Assembly (NCBI GenBank): GCA_964543855.1
Contig: CAZJAD010000034.1
Location: 1 to 21,195, forward strand
Origin: CAZJAD01 sp964543855
GTDB taxonomy: Bacteria > Electryoneota > RPQS01 > DYHQ01
DNA: 21,195 bases
Direction: 5' to 3'
Positions within the stretch are counted from its first letter, which is position 1. Every line of letters starts with the position of its first letter. The notes beneath the pieces are model-generated. The model searched no databases, was not told the DNA's origin, and worked only from the letters and a program-made list of their open reading frames with translations. Below are positions 6,940 to 14,302 of this stretch, one piece after another. Position numbers and translations under genes: made by a program.

Positions 6940-7806
6940 CTACTCTGTCGCACGCACAGCTACAAACTGGATGCGACGGTCTCGAGCCGTGCCTCCCGAT
7001 GCTGCTCTCGCCGGCAAAGGTCTGGTCGTCCCGTATCCTTTGGCCACCAAACGCTCCGGTTCGATACCTTGCGCTATGAGATAATCCCGCGCTGCGTTCG
7101 CGCGCGATTGAGTTATCAGGAAATTATAGACCTCCGGACCCTCGCCGTCCGTATGGCCTTGGACCTCGATGGTCTCGACTTCACTGTGATCCCGGATTAC
7201 GCGGACCGCCTCGTCCAGAAGCGGGAAGTACTTCGGGGGGATGTCTGCCGTCGTGTCCTCAAAGAAGATGGGTGCAATAGCCAGCACAGGGCGCGAGGGA
7301 GTCTCCATTTCGACAGGGAATCCATAGCGCTCGAAGAACTCCTCCACCTTCCTTAGCACATCGTCAATGGCCGTGTAGATCCTGTCTTCTAACGGTGGCT
7401 CTCGCACTATCACGGGGACCAGTGGTTCAGTTCGACCTGACGGCTGCACGCCTTCCTTTGCTGGCTCAGCCTGCGCAAGCGTCGGCTGAACCTCCACCGT
7501 TGGCTTCTCCTCCTTCGATTCGGCTACCTCTCCCTCATGGACCTCAACTGATTCATCCGGGCGTACAACGATTTCTTCACTGCCAGGAGTCTCGGCAATC
7601 CTTGCTTCTCGAAGAGGAGGAGCGGTGTGCTCGATGATGATACCGACGAAGAAAAAGAGAAGGCCGTAGGCGAGTACGACAAGGATATCGCGAAGAGACG
7701 GCCCTTCAGCGCGCGCATGAATCCGGCGAAGACTCAGATAGAATGAAACCACGAGCAGGAGGAGCCCAATGGCGATACTGACAAGCCCGATGATTTCGCG
7801 AATCAT
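6940..7806 (-). CDS. Inner-membrane protein with periplasmic OmpA-type peptidoglycan-binding domain
   Basis: The protein has 288 residues. Two hydrophobic helices (about 5-26 and 40-58) flank a positively charged loop (RRIHARAEGPSLR), so the loop should be cytoplasmic and both ends periplasmic. An acidic, Pro-rich linker (about 60-140) leads to a C-terminal OmpA/MotB-type domain (about 172-285) with VQGHTDGEGPEVYN and QSRANAARDYLIAQG. D220 and R235 match the pair that binds diaminopimelate in this family. The start has GGAGG 8 nt upstream. It is not an outer-membrane barrel: it resembles membrane-anchored OmpA-domain proteins that tie the inner membrane to the wall. Its place between efp and accB, 31 and 34 bp from its neighbours, suggests co-expression. 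The specific role is unknown. Confidence 0.85.
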   Translation of the reverse strand: MIREIIGLVSIAIGLLLLVVSFYLSLRRIHARAEGPSLRDILVVLAYGLLFFFVGIIIEHTAPPLREARIAETPGSEEIVVRPDESVEVHEGEVAESKEEKPTVEVQPTLAQAEPAKEGVQPSGRTEPLVPVIVREPPLEDRIYTAIDDVLRKVEEFFERYGFPVEMETPSRPVLAIAPIFFEDTTADIPPKYFPLLDEAVRVIRDHSEVETIEVQGHTDGEGPEVYNFLITQSRANAARDYLIAQGIEPERLVAKGYGTTRPLPARAASGGTARDRRIQFVAVRATE

Positions 7807-7837
7807 TGCCCTCGCCTCCGGCCATCTCGCACTCCGA

Positions 7838-8407
7838 CTACTTCCCTCTCGCCACGCGGTCGAGATACTCGCCGGTGCGCGTGTCTACCCGAACCGTGTC
7901 CGATTGCTCCACGAAGAAAGGGACCTGAATCACAGCGCCGGTTTCCAGAGTCGCCGGTTTGCCCGAGCCGGAAACGGTGTCTCCTTTGACCGGAGGAGCC
8001 GTCTCAACCACTTCCAGCTCCAGGAAGAAGGGAACTTCCAGACTCAGTGGCGTGTCGTCGTGGAACATCACTTTGCAGACCTCTCCCTCCTTGAGCCACT
8101 TCTTCTCCTCGCCGACGATGTCTTCACCCAGAGAGACTTGGTCAAAAGTCTCCTGGTCCATGAAAGTATAGCCTGTGTCATCGTGGAAGAGATACTGCAT
8201 CTCACGAGAGACAAGACGGACAATGGTAATAGGCGCTCCAGCATTCAGAGTCCGATCGATCACACGTGCCGTGCGCACATTCTTCAACTTCATGCGGACA
8301 AAGGCTCCCCCTTTGCCCGGTTTAACATGCTGGAACTCGGTCACCATGAACATCTGACCATCCATCTCGATGGTCAATCCGTTGCGAATGTCCGCCGTCG
8401 TCGCCAT
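7838..8407 (-). CDS. efp: Translation elongation factor P
   Basis: This 189-residue protein has the three-domain EF-P layout: an N-terminal KOW-like domain with the loop HVKPGKGGAFVRMKLKN, a central OB domain, and the C-terminal OB signature (GAVIQVPFFVEQSDTVRVDT followed by RTGEYLDRV). Lys32 at the loop tip (PGKGG) is the position that is beta-lysylated in E. coli-type EF-P. EF-P binds the ribosome between the P and E sites and relieves stalling at polyproline. A GGAG lies about 9 nt before the ATG. It is the first gene of the run efp, OmpA-domain gene, accB, accC, gcvH. Modification genes such as epmA/epmB or earP are not in the window, so its modification state is open. Confidence 0.97.
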   Translation of the reverse strand: MATTADIRNGLTIEMDGQMFMVTEFQHVKPGKGGAFVRMKLKNVRTARVIDRTLNAGAPITIVRLVSREMQYLFHDDTGYTFMDQETFDQVSLGEDIVGEEKKWLKEGEVCKVMFHDDTPLSLEVPFFLELEVVETAPPVKGDTVSGSGKPATLETGAVIQVPFFVEQSDTVRVDTRTGEYLDRVARGK

Positions 8408-8481
8408 AAAACATCACTCCACGCATGAACCTGAAAAATGTGCCAAGAAAGTGCCCCCTTCATTCGACGCAGGCCGCTGCT

Positions 8482-10506
8482 CTAATCCGGCGATTTGCCG
8501 GAGCTGAGCCATCGTTCGAAGTCTGCCTCGCTCAGGATTGGAATATCCAGACTCGTAGCCTTGTCATACTTGGATCCTGGATTGGCTCCCGCCAGAACAT
8601 AGGAAGTCTTCTTCGAGACAGACGAGGTAACGCGGCCACCCTGCGCGATGATCATTTGTTCGGCCTGCTCGCGCGTGTGTCGCTGCAAAGCGCCCGTCAA
8701 AACGAAGGTCAAGCCTTTGAATCTCTCTCCCACTGGACCGCGTCGCTCGCTCTTGAGCCGTACACCCGCCCTCTGAAGCTTCTCGATGATACGCCGATTC
8801 CGTGCGCTGCCAAACCACTGAGCAATCGAACGCGCGATTCGAGGCCCGACTTCCGGAACGGCCTGAAGTTCCTCGAAGGATGCTTTTGCCAGGTCCATCA
8901 CCGATCCATAGCGGAGAGCCAGTGTGCGTGCCGTGCCTTCCCCTACGAAGCGAATTCCGAGGCCAAAGATCAAGCGGTCCAAAGGCCTTGATTTTGCCTT
9001 TTGAATACCGTCGACAAGATTCCTGGCGGACTTCTCGGCAAAACGCTCCAACGGCTCGACCTGCGACGCAGTCAGATGGAATATGTCGCCGATATCTCGA
9101 ATGAGCCCTTGCTCATAGAGCAGTTCGACCGTTTCGCCGCCCAATCCTTCAATGTCCATCGCCGTGCGGCTGGCAAAGTGCTCAATCTGTCTCTTCGCCT
9201 GTTCAGGACACTCCTCGTTTGGACATCGCGAGACCGCTTCCCCCTCGTCTTTGACCAGACGCGTACTGCAAACCGGGCAAACGCTCGGCATTCGGAAGCG
9301 TCGCGTGCCGGCAGGTCGCAAGTCGGGAACGGCAGCCACAATCTTGGGGATAACATCTCCACCTCGCTCAAGCAGAACTGTGTCCCCTTCGCGTACATCG
9401 AGCCGTGCGATTTCTTCCTCATTATGGAGTGTCGCTCGCCGTATGGTGACGCCACCGAGCTCGACGGGTTCAAGATTAGCCACCGGTGTAAGTGCACCGG
9501 TTCGTCCCACCTGAAGAACGATCTTGTTCAATCGGGTCTGTGCCTGGCGTGCGGGGAATTTGAACGCAATCGCCCAGCGAGGTGCTCGCGCTGTCATTCC
9601 CAAGATGGTCTGGTCTTGCAGACGGTCCACTTTGACCACGACTCCGTCCACTTCGTAGGGCAGATCGTCGCGGCGAGCCGCCCAATCCCGCCAGTACTCC
9701 AGCACTTCCTTCAGAGAGCGGCACGAGCGCCAATTCGGGCTCGTCGGGAATCCCTGCTGCGTCAGACCCTGCAGATTCCTGGTCTGCGTTGCGTCCGCAG
9801 CGGTACCCCCAGCGGGCGCGTAACCATAACAGACCAATCTCAGAGGACGCTTGGCCACCAAAGCGGGATCGAGCAGTTTCAAAGAGCCTGCGACAGCATT
9901 GCGTGGATTGGCGAACAGCTTTTCTCCTGCTGCTTCTCTCTCGGCGTTGTACGCGAGAAACGCCTGCTTCTCCATGATGACTTCGCCACGCACAAAGAAG
10001 CGACGCGCCGCCACGCGACCCTTTCCGCCGTCGCGTATTCGAAGCGGAAGCGACCGGACGGTTCGGAGGTTTGCCGTGATGTCATCGCCCTGCTGGCCGT
10101 CGCCGCGTGTCGCGCCGAGGACAAACCGGCCGTTCTCATAGTGAAGCAGCACGGCAACGCCGTCGAACTTCAGCTCGCAGACATACTCCGGCTCCCGACC
10201 CTCAAGCCCATCGACCACCCGCCGGTGGAAATCCCGAATCTCCTCTTCACTGTACGTATTCTGGAGTGAGACCAGTGGAAAGGGATGCCGCACGGTCCGG
10301 AAGCCTTCCAGCGGTTGGCCGGCAACTCGCTGCGTCGGGCTGTCCGATGTAACAAGCTCGGGATGAGCGTCCTCGAGGTCCTGCAGCCGTTGAAAAAGGC
10401 GATCATACTCCCCGTCGGATATCTCCGGCTCGGCGAGGACATAGTAGAGGTAATCGTGGCGTCGTATTTCCGCCCGCAGTCGTTCGATTTCAGCACGCGG
10501 ATCCAC
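8482..10506 (-). CDS. ligA: NAD-dependent DNA ligase
   Basis: This 674-residue protein is the normal LigA length. Domain Ia at the N-terminus (HDYLYYVLAEPEISDGEYD) binds NAD. The nucleotidyltransferase domain has the adenylated Lys113 in CELKFDG. An OB fold follows, then a four-cysteine zinc site (C410, C413, C428, C433), a helix-hairpin-helix region (about 440-585) with EVGPRIA, and a C-terminal BRCT domain (about 595-674). It seals nicks in replication and repair using NAD+. The start is GTG at 10506-10504, which gives the usual short N-terminus; its Shine-Dalgarno is weak (GGGCGG). It lies 74 bp upstream of efp. A promoter-like pair and a 12-bp palindrome lie in the 128 bp before it. Confidence 0.97.
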   Translation of the reverse strand: MDPRAEIERLRAEIRRHDYLYYVLAEPEISDGEYDRLFQRLQDLEDAHPELVTSDSPTQRVAGQPLEGFRTVRHPFPLVSLQNTYSEEEIRDFHRRVVDGLEGREPEYVCELKFDGVAVLLHYENGRFVLGATRGDGQQGDDITANLRTVRSLPLRIRDGGKGRVAARRFFVRGEVIMEKQAFLAYNAEREAAGEKLFANPRNAVAGSLKLLDPALVAKRPLRLVCYGYAPAGGTAADATQTRNLQGLTQQGFPTSPNWRSCRSLKEVLEYWRDWAARRDDLPYEVDGVVVKVDRLQDQTILGMTARAPRWAIAFKFPARQAQTRLNKIVLQVGRTGALTPVANLEPVELGGVTIRRATLHNEEEIARLDVREGDTVLLERGGDVIPKIVAAVPDLRPAGTRRFRMPSVCPVCSTRLVKDEGEAVSRCPNEECPEQAKRQIEHFASRTAMDIEGLGGETVELLYEQGLIRDIGDIFHLTASQVEPLERFAEKSARNLVDGIQKAKSRPLDRLIFGLGIRFVGEGTARTLALRYGSVMDLAKASFEELQAVPEVGPRIARSIAQWFGSARNRRIIEKLQRAGVRLKSERRGPVGERFKGLTFVLTGALQRHTREQAEQMIIAQGGRVTSSVSKKTSYVLAGANPGSKYDKATSLDIPILSEADFERWLSSGKSPD

Positions 10507-10527
10507 GCCGAAGACCGCCCTTCACAC

Positions 10528-10539
10528 TTTGTTAACAAA
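10528..10539. promoter_or_regulatory. 12-bp palindrome upstream of ligA, possible operator
   Basis: TTTGTTAACAAA is a perfect dyad lying 21 bp before the ligA GTG. Its position in the predicted 5' leader fits a repressor or regulator site, but AT-rich palindromes of this size also occur by chance. Confidence 0.3.
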
Positions 10540-10590
10540 CAAGAGGATAGCCAAAGTCCGCCAAAAAGGCACGCCTCAACTATCGCCCTG

Positions 10591-10619
10591 AATCTACGAA
10601 CTTTTCTATAAAATATCAA
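10591..10619 (-). promoter_or_regulatory. Candidate sigma70-type promoter for ligA
   Basis: On the minus strand TTGATA (10619-10614) and TAGATT (10596-10591) are separated by 17 bp, matching the -35 consensus at 5 of 6 and the -10 at 4 of 6 positions. The predicted transcript would begin near 10584, about 78 nt before the ligA GTG. The pair lies just downstream of the larA stop, which fits separate transcription of ligA. Confidence 0.35.
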
Positions 10620-10634
10620 CTCCTGAGCCGATTC

Positions 10635-11930
10635 CTACACCACTCTGTCTTCGGGAAGCAGTTCATCGCGAGGCAAGGGTAAGACCTCCCCAGTCTGCGG
10701 CAGGATCCAGGCTTTCCCTCCAGATGCCTGCTCGACGAAATCTCTTAAATCCAGTCTCTTAGCCTTCGGCGGCCTCACTGGCTTGACTCCGACCTTGGCA
10801 GCGATATCCGCCGGCAGGTCAGAAACCAGGACAACTCGGATCGTGTCCGTTTTCTCTCTGAGAGCGAGCGCTGTGTGGCCGTTCAGCGTGTAGTTGCGCG
10901 TGAGCTCTTTGGCCATGTCGGAGCGTGAAGGAAACTCGAACCACGGCAGGAAGGTCTCCGAACCGATACCCGACTCGCATCGCGCGAAATAGACAAGCGT
11001 TCCTCCAGGCACGACTAACCGGAAGGCTCGATGAAGACCCTTGTGCGCCTGAATCAGGTTGCAGTCGCGCGGAGCACCTCCGGCTGAGGCGATGACGATA
11101 GGACGCTTCTCATCGACAATGCGCAGATGGGTGCGATGGTATTTCTCGGCCAGCGCGCGGTGCGTCTCGCGAAGTCCACCCGCCATGACATCTGTGACCT
11201 GGCCATCTGCTCCGAGATTCAGCCCAAGGTGAAGTGCTGGCGGACAAAGGGAAGCCGCCTCATAGACATCCAAAGCGACCGGATTCCCATCGATGATTCC
11301 TTCGCGACACTCCGGGCGAAGATAACCACTTTCTGTCAGAACCAGCTTGTGGTTCTGCACGGTTGTCTCCATGGCGGCAAGTCCCGGGACAATCAGCTTC
11401 GGTCCACCACCAAATCCTGCGAAGTAGTGATGCTGGACCGGGCCGATGGCAACGATTGCTTCGGCATCCAGAAGAACGGGATTGACAATGACAGGCGTTC
11501 CGCGACGCGTCCTCCCTACCTCGACCAATCCATCTGCGGACGCGTCATGCTGCAGGACCTCCAAGCGGTCAAATATCTCCGCGCCTACATGCGAGCGGAG
11601 CGCATCCACGGCCATCATCTTATGAGTCCCGCTGGCCACCACAATGCGTACAGAAACGCGACCCGTGCGCCGCAAAGACTCCACGACGACCGGCAGTATG
11701 TCGTGCAGCGGACATGGACGAGTCGCATCCGGGACAACCATCAGTGCCTTCGATTTCCCCTTGACATACTCCTGGAGCGGCGGAAAACCCGTCGGACTGG
11801 CCAAGACTTGCTCGATGCGGTCACGCAAAGAAGTCGAGGGCGAGACCGTCCGTGGAGGCTCGAGCACGTCGAAGGACAGGCCGGACGGCAACTTGAGCTC
11901 CAGGAAATCGTTTCCATAGGCAATTCTCAT
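10635..11930 (-). CDS. LarA-family nickel-pincer racemase/epimerase homologue (DUF2088)
   Basis: This 431-residue protein matches lactate racemase LarA over its length. The residues needed for the nickel-pincer nucleotide cofactor are present with the spacing of L. plantarum LarA: D68-A-T-R71-P (D72/R75 there), H103 (H108), H168 in PVQHHYFAGFGGG (H174), K178 (K184, which binds the cofactor covalently) and H194 (H200, a nickel ligand). Family knowledge: LarA interconverts D- and L-lactate, and homologues act on other 2-hydroxyacids, so the substrate here is open. The cofactor-making genes larB, larC and larE are not in the window and would be needed elsewhere. It starts at ATG 11930 with no Shine-Dalgarno but with a TTGACA promoter placed for leaderless transcription. 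Confidence 0.88.
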   Translation of the reverse strand: MRIAYGNDFLELKLPSGLSFDVLEPPRTVSPSTSLRDRIEQVLASPTGFPPLQEYVKGKSKALMVVPDATRPCPLHDILPVVVESLRRTGRVSVRIVVASGTHKMMAVDALRSHVGAEIFDRLEVLQHDASADGLVEVGRTRRGTPVIVNPVLLDAEAIVAIGPVQHHYFAGFGGGPKLIVPGLAAMETTVQNHKLVLTESGYLRPECREGIIDGNPVALDVYEAASLCPPALHLGLNLGADGQVTDVMAGGLRETHRALAEKYHRTHLRIVDEKRPIVIASAGGAPRDCNLIQAHKGLHRAFRLVVPGGTLVYFARCESGIGSETFLPWFEFPSRSDMAKELTRNYTLNGHTALALREKTDTIRVVLVSDLPADIAAKVGVKPVRPPKAKRLDLRDFVEQASGGKAWILPQTGEVLPLPRDELLPEDRVV

Positions 11931-11936
11931 GCACCA

Positions 11937-11966
11937 AATTTACGAATACTTGGACAAGAATGTCAA
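11937..11966 (-). promoter_or_regulatory. Candidate promoter for the larA homologue
   Basis: On the minus strand a perfect TTGACA (11966-11961) is followed after 18 bp by TAAATT (11942-11937). The expected transcription start, 6 to 7 nt below the -10, falls on or next to the A of the ATG at 11930, predicting a leaderless mRNA. This agrees with the absence of a ribosome binding site. Confidence 0.5.
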
Positions 11967-11985
11967 ACAAAGGCCATGAGAATCC

Positions 11986-12014
11986 TTGCTTTTGCTGCGT
12001 AAACTCCCTATATT
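11986..12014 (+). promoter_or_regulatory. Candidate promoter for the glycan gene cluster
   Basis: TTGCTT (11986-11991) and TATATT (12009-12014) are spaced by 17 bp; the -10 matches 5 of 6 and the -35 3 of 6 consensus positions. The predicted start near 12021 precedes AAGGAG at 12028-12033. This places the promoter inside the frame that opens at ATG 11960 and argues for a later translation start. Confidence 0.4.
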
Positions 12015-12040
12015 TGTACGCAAACTTAAGGAGACTGCTT

Positions 12041-13186
12041 CTGCCTGCCATCTTCGTCGCATCCGCTGCGATCTCGCTGGCGGCCAGCCTCTTCCTTCTT
12101 ATTGGCGTGCTGCGCGGTCGACACCGACAGGGTCGAGTGACCGATATGCCCTCGGTGGCAGTCATCGTGGCCGGGCGCAACGAGAGCGCGACCATCCAAC
12201 ACTGTCTTCAGAGCATCCTCGCGCTTGACTATCCCCCAGAACTCATTGAGCGCTACTATGTGGACGATGGCTCTACGGATGACTCCGCTGCCATCGCAGC
12301 CAACATCGCTCGCGCGTCCGAAGGAAAGCTGACTGTGCTGCAAGCCCCACCGAACCTCGATGGTCTGGGGCCGAAGAAAAACGCCCTTCGCGCCGCGATC
12401 GAGACCTCGCAGGCGGAACTCCTTCTCTTCACTGATGCCGATGCTGAGGTACCCAAAGGATGGGTGAGGGCAATCGTCAGGCTCTTTGAGCCTGACGTTG
12501 GCGCCGTGGCAGGGCTCTTCGACCCGATCGCGCGTGATGAGACGAGCGGGCGACTGTACAGATTCGAACGGCTGATGCATGGTGTCATCTCCGCCGGATG
12601 TCTGGATTGGGGGTATCCGTCGTCAGTCTGCGGGGCCAATTTCGCCTACCGCCGAGCCTGCTATGAGGAATTGGGCGGCTTTGCGGGCGCGCGAATGCGA
12701 GCCGGCGATGATGATGTCATGGCTCAGGCCATCAGCGAGCGGGGCTGGCTGGTCCGGTTTGCCGCGGACCCCGATTCTGTCGTCCGGGACCTGCGAATGC
12801 CGACAGCGAGCGAGTTCCGAGATGCCAAGAGGCGCCATCAGTCCACGGCTCGGGCATATCCAGCCGTTTGGTTAATGTTTTTCTGGATGGTCATCGCCGC
12901 TCAAATCGGCTATCTTGGTGGCTGGATTCACACGATCTTCCACCCGGCTTTTCTTCCGGTCGTTCTCACAGCCTTCCTCTTGAGATATGTTCTTGACTAC
13001 TCACTGCTCCGACATTTCGCCCGAATCCACTCACTTCGGGAATGGAAGAAAGGATTCTTTCTCGCCGAGGTTCTCCTGCCGTTCTACCTGCTTTTGCAGC
13101 CGGTCTTTGCCCTCGGGAATGCGTTTGAATGGAAGGATCGCCGTCTGACCGTGAAAACGGCTGAAACTTCAGAAGGCCAAGGATGA
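12041..13186 (+). CDS. Membrane-bound family 2 glycosyltransferase (first of three)
   Basis: GT2 enzyme of about 381 residues: an N-terminal membrane helix (about 3-23), a GT-A domain with AGRNES, VDDGSTD (74-80), the DxD motif TDADAE (132-134 are DAD) and GDDD (222-225), then three C-terminal hydrophobic helices. The usual QxxRW acceptor motif is degenerate here (KRRHQ, 263-267), unlike in the two later enzymes. I chose CTG at 12041 because AAGGAG lies 7 nt upstream and the protein then starts with a bare membrane helix, like the two sister enzymes. An ATG at 11960 would add 27 Cys-rich, unlikely residues and overlaps the predicted promoter; a TTG at 12014 is a further option. It probably transfers a sugar to a membrane acceptor on the cytoplasmic face. 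Its stop overlaps the next start (ATGA). Confidence 0.85.
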   Translation: MPAIFVASAAISLAASLFLLIGVLRGRHRQGRVTDMPSVAVIVAGRNESATIQHCLQSILALDYPPELIERYYVDDGSTDDSAAIAANIARASEGKLTVLQAPPNLDGLGPKKNALRAAIETSQAELLLFTDADAEVPKGWVRAIVRLFEPDVGAVAGLFDPIARDETSGRLYRFERLMHGVISAGCLDWGYPSSVCGANFAYRRACYEELGGFAGARMRAGDDDVMAQAISERGWLVRFAADPDSVVRDLRMPTASEFRDAKRRHQSTARAYPAVWLMFFWMVIAAQIGYLGGWIHTIFHPAFLPVVLTAFLLRYVLDYSLLRHFARIHSLREWKKGFFLAEVLLPFYLLLQPVFALGNAFEWKDRRLTVKTAETSEGQG

Positions 13187-14301
13187 CGCCGCACAATCCC
13201 GCCGAGATACAGGCCGACGGACTCGCCAGCATACCACTGGCGGTGGGTCCTCCATCCGTTGCCGACAGCTCCGCATCACCACGACACCACTGGCGCAGCA
13301 CTATGCTGCGCGCTCTGCTGACACTTGCGGTAATCGGTCTTCTATTCTGGCAAGTGCCCTGGACGAATGTCGTTTCAACGGCTGCCGGGATGAAACTGAG
13401 CCTCCTGATGGTCGCGATTCTCCTCTGGATACCCGCTCAAGGGCTCCAGATTGCACGGTGGGCGATTCTCGCCAGACATGCGGGCAAAACCACCTGGCGC
13501 CACATCTTTCGCAGCTACTGGGTGGGTTTCACCTTGGGTGTCGTGACACCCGGGAGAATCGGGCAGTTTGGACGGTGTTTCGCCCTCGATGTTCCCGTGG
13601 CCCGAGCTCTGGGGGTCAGCCTTCTCGAACGATTCTATGCCTCGGTCGTCCTGTACGGCGCCGGGCCACTGGCTCTGGCGGCAATGATTGCGGGGGGTGT
13701 CTCGTTTCCTGTGGGGACTTGGCGCACCCCACTTCTCATCGGGCTGTGCCTGATGGGGGTATCTGTGCTTCTCCTGGGCGTCTTCCCCCGCATCCTCCTC
13801 CCCGTCTTTTCGTGGATCGTGCGCCGACTTCCTTTGCGGGAGAAGCTCGAACAGATCCTGGGCGTCCTCGACGGCATGCACGGAGGGCTCACCCTGGGCC
13901 TCTTGGCACTCTCCCTTTCGTCAACGGCAGTGGCTCTCGTGCAATTTGTCATTCTTCTTCATGCGATGGGAATTGCCGTGCCTTTCGGTTGGGGCATTAT
14001 GGCAGTAATGGTGAATTTCTTCCTCAAAGCCAGTCTGCCCATTTCAATAGCGGGTTTGGGCGTGGGAGAATGGACCGCCGTCTTGTGCCTGAGCGGTCTG
14101 GGCGTTGCGCCGGCAGCGGCCGTGGCTGGTTCTCTCGTGCTCTTCGCGATAAATGTCCTGACTCCGGCTTTGCTGGGCATTCCAGTCGTCCCCACCATGA
14201 AGCTGCCAACACCTCAGGCGTCACGGATACATCAGCGAACCGCACGACCCAGGGTCGACAGAACCACTCCCGTGAAACAGGCTGTAATCGGCGGGTCATG
14301 A
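13183..14301 (+). CDS. Flippase-like integral membrane protein (LPG synthase TM / UPF0104 / AglD-like family)
   Basis: The protein has 372 residues with a 40-residue polar N-terminus, then about seven or eight hydrophobic helices and a basic C-terminal tail. Two family marks are visible: the glycine/arginine stretch TPGRIGQFGR in the N-terminal half and PISIAGLGVGEW in the C-terminal half, as in the lysylphosphatidylglycerol-synthase membrane domain (TIGR00374-type). The aminoacyl-transferase domain of true MprF is absent. Family knowledge: this domain flips or handles lipids, and stand-alone members often sit in glycolipid and polysaccharide loci. It starts with ATGA overlapping the preceding glycosyltransferase and ends 1 bp before the next. 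Inference: it moves the lipid-linked product of the neighbouring enzymes across the membrane. Confidence 0.82.
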   Translation: MTPHNPAEIQADGLASIPLAVGPPSVADSSASPRHHWRSTMLRALLTLAVIGLLFWQVPWTNVVSTAAGMKLSLLMVAILLWIPAQGLQIARWAILARHAGKTTWRHIFRSYWVGFTLGVVTPGRIGQFGRCFALDVPVARALGVSLLERFYASVVLYGAGPLALAAMIAGGVSFPVGTWRTPLLIGLCLMGVSVLLLGVFPRILLPVFSWIVRRLPLREKLEQILGVLDGMHGGLTLGLLALSLSSTAVALVQFVILLHAMGIAVPFGWGIMAVMVNFFLKASLPISIAGLGVGEWTAVLCLSGLGVAPAAAVAGSLVLFAINVLTPALLGIPVVPTMKLPTPQASRIHQRTARPRVDRTTPVKQAVIGGS

Positions 14302-14302
14302 T

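Noticed and set aside
7807..7837. Possible small RNA or regulatory element between efp and the OmpA-domain gene
   Set aside because: Only 31 bp, which contain the ribosome binding site of the downstream gene and no hairpin or promoter-like pair.
9001..10269. A 422-codon open frame on the plus strand
   Set aside because: It is antisense to the nucleotidyltransferase, OB and zinc regions of ligA and has no family features, so it is a shadow frame.
10561..10575. Possible terminator after larA (minus-strand GAGGCGTGCCTTTTT)
   Set aside because: The stem is only four pairs around a 2-nt loop, too small to be a credible terminator despite the T-run.
11127..12002. A 291-codon open frame on the plus strand covering the larA region
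   Set aside because: It is antisense to the larA homologue, whose cofactor residues are all conserved. The frame carries no motif and runs through the divergent promoter region.
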